From Symsagittifera roscoffensis (taxonomy: Eukaryota; Xenacoelomorpha; Acoela; Convolutidae): 64,000 bases of DNA. The notes under the pieces were generated by a model that was not told the DNA's origin, made no database searches, and saw only the letters and a list, made by a program, of their open reading frames with translations. The stretch covers positions 1,356,512 to 1,420,511 of the forward strand of contig NC_087070.1 in the NCBI RefSeq assembly GCF_963678635.1, written 5' to 3'. Shown here piece after piece: positions 44,501 to 53,900 of this stretch. A program made the position numbers and the translations under genes. Positions within the stretch are counted from its first letter, which is position 1, and the number at the start of each line of letters is the position of its first letter.

Positions 44501-47403
44501 AAGACAGTCTATGCATGATACTGGCGGAAGAGAAGATGAGACAGCACGACAGGGAACTACAGACAGATCCATCTTCAGGGACGTACAATCTGGAAATACA
44601 AGAGGTACGAGGTGGAGAAGAGCTCGAGAAAATAGCAGTTTCAAGAAAGCCACTTAGGGAACTATCGTGCAACTCAAACGTGAGAACGAATCTGTTACCA
44701 GAGGACGACATGAAAATCGTGAAAAGGATAATATGTGTGAAACTGAGCGATGACATCCACAACCCTGGTGAGATGAATGGACAGATCATGGCGCTAAAGG
44801 AGCACGTTAAGGCGAGATATAGACTGTCTGACGTAATAAGGGCCCAGAAGAATGACAAAATGACAAGTAACCTCTCCAAATGGATCCATTCTGGAGTCAA
44901 GGAGAAGGGGGAACTTGAGGAAGACAGCTACAAGATCTTGAGCCAGTTCTACAAAGAAAAAAGAGACTTACTTTATCACACAGCGGAAGGGGTGGTAGCG
45001 TGCAAGAGAAGAGATGAGGAAAAGATAATACACAAACACAACCTCATCATACTACCACAACTGTACCAAACGGAAGTGCTTTTCAGATCACACGACCAGA
45101 TGGGCCATCAGGGGATAGATAAAGTACAACAAAGGATACTTCACAGGTTTGACTGGCCGGGAATGAGAAAAGCTTGCGAGAGGTGGGTGAATGCCTGCCT
45201 AGCATGCCTTCAAGTAAAAGACCCAAGGAAGATGAAGTTTCCCCTCAAGTCTGTCGAGAGTTCGGAATTCAATGAAGTGGTGCAGATAGACCATCAGAAA
45301 ATCTGCATGACGGAGTCGGGTTATAACCAAATACTAGTTATAATAGATCACTTCACCAAGTTGGCGGAAGCGGTTCCGTGCCAGACAGCCTCAGCAGAGG
45401 AGACATGTGATCACCTGATAACGCATTGGATATCGCGATATGGTTGACCAATGACTTTCCAGTCAGACAACGGCAAGGCTTTTGTGGGGGACTTGACAAA
45501 AAAATTGATGAAGAGATCACACATTGCTCAAGCACACTCGACGACCTATCATCCACAGACCAATGGGTTGGTAGAGAGACAGAACAGGACACTGGTCAAC
45601 ATGCTCAGGGTGTACTGCTCGAGATACATGACGGACTGGGACAAATACCTGCCACAAGTAGTAGGAGCCTATAATAGTACTCAGCACTCAACGACGGGTA
45701 TCAGTCCTTTCATGATGTTGACAGGCAGGGAAAGGGCAATGCCTCTAACATTCTTCTACCCGGAGTACGAGGGGAAGAGGACGTCACCTCAAGCATACGT
45801 GAAGGAAGCGATCAAAAGACAACAAGAGCTAAACGAGCTATGTCGGAGAAACACGGCGCAAGCGCAAATGAGGCAACGCAAGAAATATGACGAAAAGACA
45901 CTAAGAGCAAAGCCATACGAAGTGGGCCAATACGTGTGGGTTTTCCAAAATGTCATACCGCCCAAGGGAACAAAGAAACTACTCAAGAAATGGAGAGGAC
46001 CGTTCATGATTACGGAAGTACATCAACAAGGAAGGTTCTATCGCTTGAGTACAGGGCGAGCAGCACATTACGAAAATCTGAAGCCTCACATTCCGTCTCC
46101 GGAGGACTGGTGCCTGCCAAAAGACATGGAAGGTCTTGAGTACCTGGTGGTGGAACCAGCGTGCGAAGTGAATGAGAAAGGCACTAGAGAGAAAAATGAT
46201 GGTAATGAGAACTTGAGTTTGGACGACAACGAAAAGATAGAAGTGGAATCGGATGCAGGTTCATTTGTAGAAGAAGACTGGAACGATCCCGAGCAAAACG
46301 AGGTACCGAAGTGGATGGAACCGGATCGACCAACACCACCGGAAACCAGGACGGGCAATCGTAAACGAACAGGTATGAGGTACAATAGGTACGGGGATGA
46401 CTTCTTGATCGATAAGATACAGCCAGACAAGTTGGGCGATGAACTACTAAGCGCAGGCGAACTGGAGGCCGAAGAGGAATGGCAAGTGATTGACGATGGT
46501 GGACATTATCCGCAGGATGATTACTCGACGCCAGAATTGGAGACGGATCTCGAGCAGAGTGAAATAGAAAGGAGGGAGAACACGAACTTGAGGATTCTAG
46601 AGTGGATGCGTGATGTCAAAGACGAGAGCCACGAAGGACAAAGCATTCAGCAAGTCGATATATCAGCAGCAAATTACATGAAGACAGAGGACCCTCTTTT
46701 CGGATGGACAGCAACAGACAGGCCACTGGACATCCCTAAGGACAATTCAGACCCGACTACATCGACGGGGACGTCGATAAATATTTTTGTCCGGGGAGTG
46801 GGGGTAGGACTTACCCACACCGAAAATTTGATGATAAAGAAGCTCAAGGAAGTGAGGGAAACAAGCGGATTGGAACTGGAGGAAGAAGAACCAGAGCCTA
46901 CCATAGGAAGGAATTTCAAAACGAAATTCGAAATACCCAATGAATACTCAGAGAACATCATGATAACGGATAGCGACTTCATCCTGTCAAACAGGACCAA
47001 CGCGATCTGCATCACGGCGGACATGAGTTTCAAGTCAAGATTGGAGGCTGACTTCAAAAGAGAGTACCAGAACGTAGAGTTCCTGTTCAGACAGAGGCCG
47101 GGACTGGGAGGCATGGCAGCGCTTCCACCGTCAGTAGCACAAGTCCCGGGCAAATACCTCTGCTTCCTAGTAACGAGAGTCAACGACAGAAACATAATTG
47201 ATCCCGAACACGTGATATTGGCACTGACAAGACTACGTGACTTCATGATTGAAAGAGGAATAGTGGAGGTCTCGATGCCGGTGTACGACCCAAACAGGGG
47301 CAAACTGAGCTCGAGGGAATTGTATGCTATCCTACATGTGGTCTTTGCAGAAACCGAGATAATGGTGCATCTTCACAAGAAGTACTACTTGAGCATCGCC
47401 TGA
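38596..47403 (+). CDS. gag-pol: Gag-Pol polyprotein, single frame, one in-frame TGA
   Basis: 2,935 codons counted from the ATG at 38596. The ATG at 38722 (residue 43, MVSTRST) is the likelier start because TTTTCAG ends 5 nt before it. Order: coiled-coil and capsid-like Gag (to about 600), two CX2CX4HX4C zinc knuckles (631-644, 683-696), and aspartic protease DTGA (from 990) with ILGRD. RT follows with YVDD (1476-1479), then RNase H with Asp 1624 and 1626. An unusual acidic spacer of about 380 residues leads to integrase with H2166, H2171, C2201, C2204 and catalytic D2232, D2291, E2327 (35 residues between the last two). A GPF module is near 2466. A ~450-residue acidic C-terminal extension of unknown role completes it. 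TGA at 45445-45447 (position 2284) breaks integrase between its two Asp residues. All other parts are open, with no gag-pol frameshift. Confidence 0.96.
38710..38716 (+). promoter_or_regulatory. Acceptor-like CTTTTCAG just before the likely Gag start
   Basis: GAACTTTTCAG is followed by TTAAC and the in-frame ATG (38722). It is the same spacing type as at the host genes. Confidence 0.5.
45445..45447 (+). other. In-frame TGA inside integrase
   Basis: The context is GGT TGA CCA ATG. The frame continues with a complete integrase half on the other side, so it is either a single disabling mutation or a readthrough codon. It is the only stop in 8.8 kb. Confidence 0.95.
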
Positions 47404-47933
47404 GTCGGGTACATGGAGGTATCGAGTCGGGTATGAGGGAGGAGTCTTGAGTTAGGTACTGGGGTGCGGCGCAGGTAAAGGGATCTTAAGATGTGATTGG
47501 CATGACAATTGAATTTTAAAAGAAAGAATTGATGGTGCTAAAACATAAAATGAATCTGCATGTTCTTAAGGGAAATCCAATCGAATTGTTTTAAGTGATA
47601 TGTGAATGATAGGATTTTAATCATATGGGTAAAAGGGGGGTCTCTAGGTCAGGAACGTGACATACTAAGTTTTAATGAGCTTCATGTTTTCAGATCAAGT
47701 TTGAAAAACAAAGTTGAATATCCAACTACACTCAAGCGAGAAACAGAAGAAGAGAATCGTGATTGGACACGCGATAATCCGGATCTACAGCAAGTGCTTG
47801 CAAGAGAATTCTTGAATTAGGTAATTCTTGAGTTGGTAAGGTAATTCTTGAGTTGGTAAGGTAATTCTTGAGTTGGTAAGGTAATTCTTGAGCTGGTTAA
47901 CATCTATCTCCACACATCCCGAAGTTATAAAGA
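47404..47933 (+). other. Intergenic gap between gag-pol and ORF2
   Basis: 530 bp without a supported gene. A strong acceptor-like CATGTTTTCAG ends at 47693, 240 nt before ORF2, and could produce an ORF2 message. Confidence 0.5.
47817..47900 (+). repeat. Four tandem copies of a 21-bp unit before ORF2
   Basis: GTAATTCTTGAGTTGGTAAG is repeated, the last copy diverged (GAGCTGG). Each unit contains the CTTGAG hexamer that is frequent throughout the element. Confidence 0.93.
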
Positions 47934-50900
47934 ATGGCAGACCGATTCTGGAACTCCGTGCCCGCGGCTCTGCAGAAGCCCACTCTTGACGAGCTGTACA
48001 GACGCTTGAGGGACCTGGACCACACCCAGATAGACGAAAGAATGGCGGTGATGCTGAATGCGATCCTCCAGTTGGAGGACCAGGGTGAGTGCAGGGAGTC
48101 TGCGACGGAGGCCGTCTTGATAGTCGGCTACACCACCGAGGGCATATCAAATCGGGCACAGACCAGATGGTTGTCTTGGAATGCGGATGGAGGAGTAAGG
48201 GGCTTTGACTTGGCAAGAAATCCTGGCCTGAGTAACAACACCGAACACGGCGCAGGAGAGTTCCCGCTACCGATGAGGCCAACAGCAAGATCCACGGGAC
48301 AGAGCTCGAGTAAGGTGCCGTCGATGTCGCGAGCGCAACAGACGACCGAGGCATATCCGGAGCAGGGGGTCCTAAAGAAAGAGCTTGAGAAGGCGCTGAA
48401 GGAAAAGAATAAAGCGAACCTCGATCGGGATCAGGCGAAGCTGGATAGGGAGAAGCTTCAGCTGGAGAGGGACCAGGCAGTCGACGAGCGAGATCAGACG
48501 TTGAAATTACTTGAGATGCTGAGGGCTGAACATCAGCAGGAGCTAAGGGTGCGGGAGAACGTCGCGAATCGTGATCAACTAAAGTCGGAGTTGGAAAGGA
48601 TAGAACAGCGACAACGCGAGCTTGACGCACAAAAGGGAGCCAGGTCTAACGAACGAGTGGTGACAAGCTCGAGGCCGGAGTCGCGCATGGAGGTGGATGA
48701 AGCTCCCAGGGCTAGAGGACGGTTCAACCTTGACCGCGAGGCCAGGGAACACATGAGTGAAGGCTTGGAGGTCTGGATACCGAATGACGTGACGCCTTCC
48801 TTGCGCAACCTAGAGACCCAACCTGTACGCCCTCTGATGGATGTGGTGTTACCCGGATATACCCCAACCTCGACCTCGAGTGGCAGCCAGGTGAGTGGCG
48901 CCTCATCGCGCCTGAAGGAGCTGGGCGAGAAATTGCAGCAGCAGAGTCGTGAAAGATCGACAAGGCCAGAGCTTCCCCCAACTTGGAGGGAACAGCCGGT
49001 CAGAAACGTCGTGATCGCGAGCTACAAGAAGAATACAGAAGGGAACTACCACAGGCACAATCGGCTGGACTGGAGTGCGGAACAGGGAGCCAGGAGGGAC
49101 TGCTTCCATGACGCAGCCTGGGTGGAGTATCTAGCGCCACCTCGTGTGCCAGAGGGTGCAGTTCACCTAATTATAGGGGATAGCCTGGTGCGGGTGTTGA
49201 CCCAGATACGGTCACACTGGCAGACAGGAGTCTTGAGTTTCGCTGGAGCTGCCACGCCACAGATGTTGGCAACCCTGGACATGATAGGGATGACCAAAGT
49301 TTACACAGTGACCCTGATGGTTGGGACCAACGACGTGTCAAGGGGAGAAGCGAGGAAAATAACGAGGCTGTGCGACAAGATGAGCTGCCTTCTTGAGGAA
49401 CTGAGGATCCAGATGGACCCCATCCTGCTGACGGTATGCACGGTCCCCTACAACATGATGTTTGATCAGCACGCCCTAGAGATGAACCAGAAGGTGCGGA
49501 GCCTGAACAAGGCGATCCGAGACATACACCGAAAGAGTGTGCTTCCTCTCAGGCTGCTGGACATAGCTGAACGCATGGAGAACAAGGGATTCCCTGAAGA
49601 CACCTCGAAAGATGGAATCCATTTCGATAGGCCAAGGGGAGCGGAGTGGCTGAACGACGTCTTCCAGGAACATATAAACACACTAGAAGCGGACCTGCTG
49701 GAGACAGCCCAATTCACTTTAGGACCACCTCCCAACCCACCATTCCTTGCCTCGAGGGCCTTGGCTGGTCGCTTGGGAGCGAGAGTTGATACTAGAGACA
49801 GTTCAAGGAGCAATCAGACCCGATTGCAGAGTGCCACACCAATGGAGTCGGAGGAGGTAGAGTCATCAACACCTCCGGGCTCGGCGATGTCCTCCGTGGT
49901 GGTGGCAGATGGCAGGAGAGAAAAGAAGTCTATGGAGACTACCCGCTTGAGGTATCCTGAGAAGGTGAAGGAACTGGATCTAGAGACCTTGGAATGCAGA
50001 CGAGAGTTGGCGGAAACCCTGGGGATCGAACGAGTGTCGCATGAGGACTTGAATAGACATCATTGCGTAGACTGGTTGAAAGCACACGAGGCGCATTTCT
50101 CGAGAGCGAGGTTAATGGAGACTACAGACCTGACTGGAATTCCCACAAAAGCGATCATGGGACCCATTAACTATAGGCCTCTCAAGCTGCTAGGGAGTCC
50201 CGGACTTATAGTAGAACCTCCCAAGCACCGAACTGGCATCGCCAGGATCAAGTTGGCAACCCCGGCGCAATTAAAAGTGGTAGACAAGCTACTCAATCCG
50301 GGGGGAATGGAGTTGCCTGACGCTGCTTACGAAGGTCCCAAGTTGGCAGAGGATCCCAGGTACGGGAAGCCCTGTGGCGGCACCCAATTGGCCAAGACTC
50401 TGGCAGTTTATGATAGAGCAGATCCAGCTGCTGCAAGAGTAGTCATTGTGGCGGGATCGGACTTCGAAGGAACGTCTCCCAAGTTGTTCTGGCCGGAGAC
50501 TCTGGTATACTCTTTGCCAGGAGCCGAATTGAACCAGATGTTGACCCTAGTGGTGGCAATAAAGTCGGAGATGCCCTGTGAACCTGAGCTGCTATTGTTT
50601 GCAGGAATGAATGACCACCTGCATGCGATGGGACTTCTTGAGCAACTGAAGGGCAAGGAGGTTCCGACATCAAGGAAGATATGGGAGGCCATTCAGGCGT
50701 TATTTGCGGCGATGAATGAGGTACAAGAGAACGTAGCCTCAAGATTTGGGTCCAAGACAAAGGTGGTGTTTACCACATCCCCAGGATACGCAAGCATGCC
50801 ACCCGCCCTACAATTCGTGTACGCGGTCTTGATCTTGATAGCAGAAGGGAGTGAATGGCGGATTCTGATGGCAGCCCCCAATCGAGAGCTGGAGCCAGTG

Positions 50901-53900
50901 AACTTGAGACTTTACAAATCAGAATTACCAGCGGCATGGGCTGACATATCTCATGCGCTGAGGGGCTTTTACGGACTAGCCGACGTCTTGATTGTGTTGG
51001 ATGAGGTACTCTTGCTAGAGATATCGAACTTTGCTAGACAACTCAAGTTCAGCCCAGTCATCGGGGACGACCACACGGCGATAAACCAGTTGACGGCCAG
51101 CCTGTGGTTCCGGTTTATGGAGGTGAAAGTCGCAAATTCCACCAGCAAGTCTAGAGGTCCCAGCAACGAGAGGAGAAATGTGGTCGAGACGGAGAAACAG
51201 TTAGAATCGATGAAATATCGCTTGACTCAAGAGAATGGCTGGTGGCCATTCCTGACACCAAGGCTGGAGAACGTCACGAATAAAACGAGGGAAGAAGCAC
51301 CACTCCTCGTGAAACAAATCTGGAGTTTCCTAGAGAAGCAACTGGAGCTGGCCGAGGTAAGAGACATGACGGTGGCTAGATTTGTCTCGGCCGCCAATGA
51401 AGTGACAATCGCAGGGTTCTGGAGAGAGCACGCCAAAGGCGAATTGAGGACTCGGAGGGATTACGAGATTCTCAAGTTCTTGAGTCCTTGCTGGGAGAAG
51501 GAATTCTTGGCAGGAGTATTCGGTACCACGGCGACTATCTTTGGAGCCTTCGTGCAGGAGATACTGGGCATGCCCATCAGCCTGCTCTTGGCCCTGTATT
51601 TGGTCTACCCCAGATACTTGTTCAACATGGGCCCAGCATACATGTTTAGTCGAGGAGTGGAGACACTTCGAGTTGATGGGTATCTGGCGCTAGTACTCTT
51701 GACCCATGGGGAATTGGTGTCGTTTCATCGGTTAATGGAATATGGAGAACCTCTGTCTATGGGGAGAGTCCACACGAGTATTGAAACCAGCTCCTACAAG
51801 TGTGCCGCAGGGTTGAAGACACTGCTGGTGCAATACCTCATGATGCAGAATCGATACATGACGGGTGAAGATGAGAACCCAACCTCGAGAGAAGAATGGG
51901 AGAAGGCGAACAGAGGGATGCCTCTGTTGACGGACCTGTGCCTGGCAATGAGGTCGGACCCAATGGGGATAATCCGAGGTCTGGAGGAGGTGGTGACCTG
52001 CATCTATGGTCCAGCAGTGACGTACGCGTTTCCAGATCCCCTGGTGATAACGTATCGTCACTCGGTGACGCACTTGAGTCTCATCAGCGTACTGGATGGT
52101 ACAGCGCTGAATTGGTGTCAGCAGGAGGTGCTCAGGGCGCGAATGAGCAACACGGTACTCTTTGGAAAGGTGAAAGATGCCGAGCTGATAGTGTGCAACT
52201 TCAGGGGTCAAATGCAATGTAGAATGGGAGGCAAGCGAGAGGGTCCCATTGAAATGTATCCCAAATTCTGGAACTTGAACCCATTGACGGCGGACGGACG
52301 AGAAATCTTGAGAATTCCTGCCTGGAAGGAGTGCTTCGCACTGGTGAAGAGGGAGCTGGAGACCATAATGGAGAAAGAAATCCTCCCGGCCACCATGCCT
52401 GAGTTCCCAATAGTCAGGAGGATGACCTTAGGAATGAATAGTCCCTTGGTAGTTCCCTCCATAATGGCGAGGATGACGGCGGAGGAAATGCAGAAGGATT
52501 TCACTGATGGCTGGGACCCCCTGTTCATTGGCTACACGGCGGCGGTCTACTTCCATACCAGCGAGATGAAGGTAAACTCGTGGACGACGCAAGCGAAAAA
52601 GAGTAGAGGTTCGCAGCCCCCAGGGTATGAGGTGAGGAAGGTCTTGAGAACTCTTGAGAAGGAGGGACTTGAGAACATGTTGCCCATATGGGATGATGGC
52701 AGGATGATCGTGATGGAGGGGCACGTCGCACTGGTGGACGACATGAAATTTGCCACGAGAAAATATAAGGCGCCCTATGGCTTGGAACAGGTGGAAATAA
52801 GACAGGAAGGAACAGAACTAGATGCAGCAGGTCAACTGCACGTAGCACTGACGGAATACAAAAAGCTGGATCCTGCGACACCATCACCACTGTCCGTGGA
52901 CACACCTGGAGACAAGAGGAGCGGACCCGTCGAGGACCGATTTAAGAAAATTCTCGAGAGAAGGAGACATGAGTCAGAAGAAGAGAGTATGGATGAAACT
53001 CTCAGTGAAGCTGGTGAAGACATGGAAGTGGGGAATACGCCTGAACCAGGGCCATCAGGGGAGGAGCTCACCACTCAAGAGCTGTTGAAAGATTTGAGCG
53101 AGGAGAATTGGGCAGATACTGCCACACCACCCCTGATTCCGTCTCCGCGGAAGAACCTAGAGTTGCCATTGGCAGGTGAGACCTTCAATATGGGGATGTT
53201 ACTCTTGAGCTCGGAGGAAAGGGAGAAGAACACGTTCGAAGGGAACAGGGACATATTCTTGGGATCTCTCGAGGATGACGCTTGGCAGGAGTTCCTGGAG
53301 GAATTCAATCGAGAAGTGGGCAGCGAGACGACGCTGGACAAGTTCAAGAAGGAACTGTGGGACGCAGTAGTGAGATTCGGGGAACCGCTCCTGATAGGAA
53401 CGGGCCTGGATGAGAAAGCAAGAAAAGAGCTGCTGAACAAGCTAGTGGAGCTGAGGAACGCACGATCGAAGACTAGAAAAGAGAAATGTGAGGACAGCTC
53501 TACTCTGAAACAAAAAACTGTGGATAAAATGGTTGATGATATAAAAAGGGATAAGGTTGGGACTAGTAATATGATTAAAAGTACTAATATCCTTAAGGCT
53601 CGAGCAGGGGGGAGGCAAGAGTTGGAAGGAGTGGATGGAGAGGTCGAATCAATGATGATAGCCACAACACCCTCGAGCAGAGATGTGAAGACTCGCAAGA
53701 GGAAGAGAGAAGTGGAAGGATGGGGTAGTCCTTCAGTGGATGCTGTTTCGGAAGGAAACTTGAGAGAGACGGCGCCCATCGTTTTGGCCCGATGCAAGAC
53801 GGCGGCATACAAGAATAGCTCGGAGCTCAGGAAACCACTTGAAGTAGAAAAGGAAATAGAGGTTTCCACCAGTTCGACGTCAGAAGAAGACTTCAAGCCT

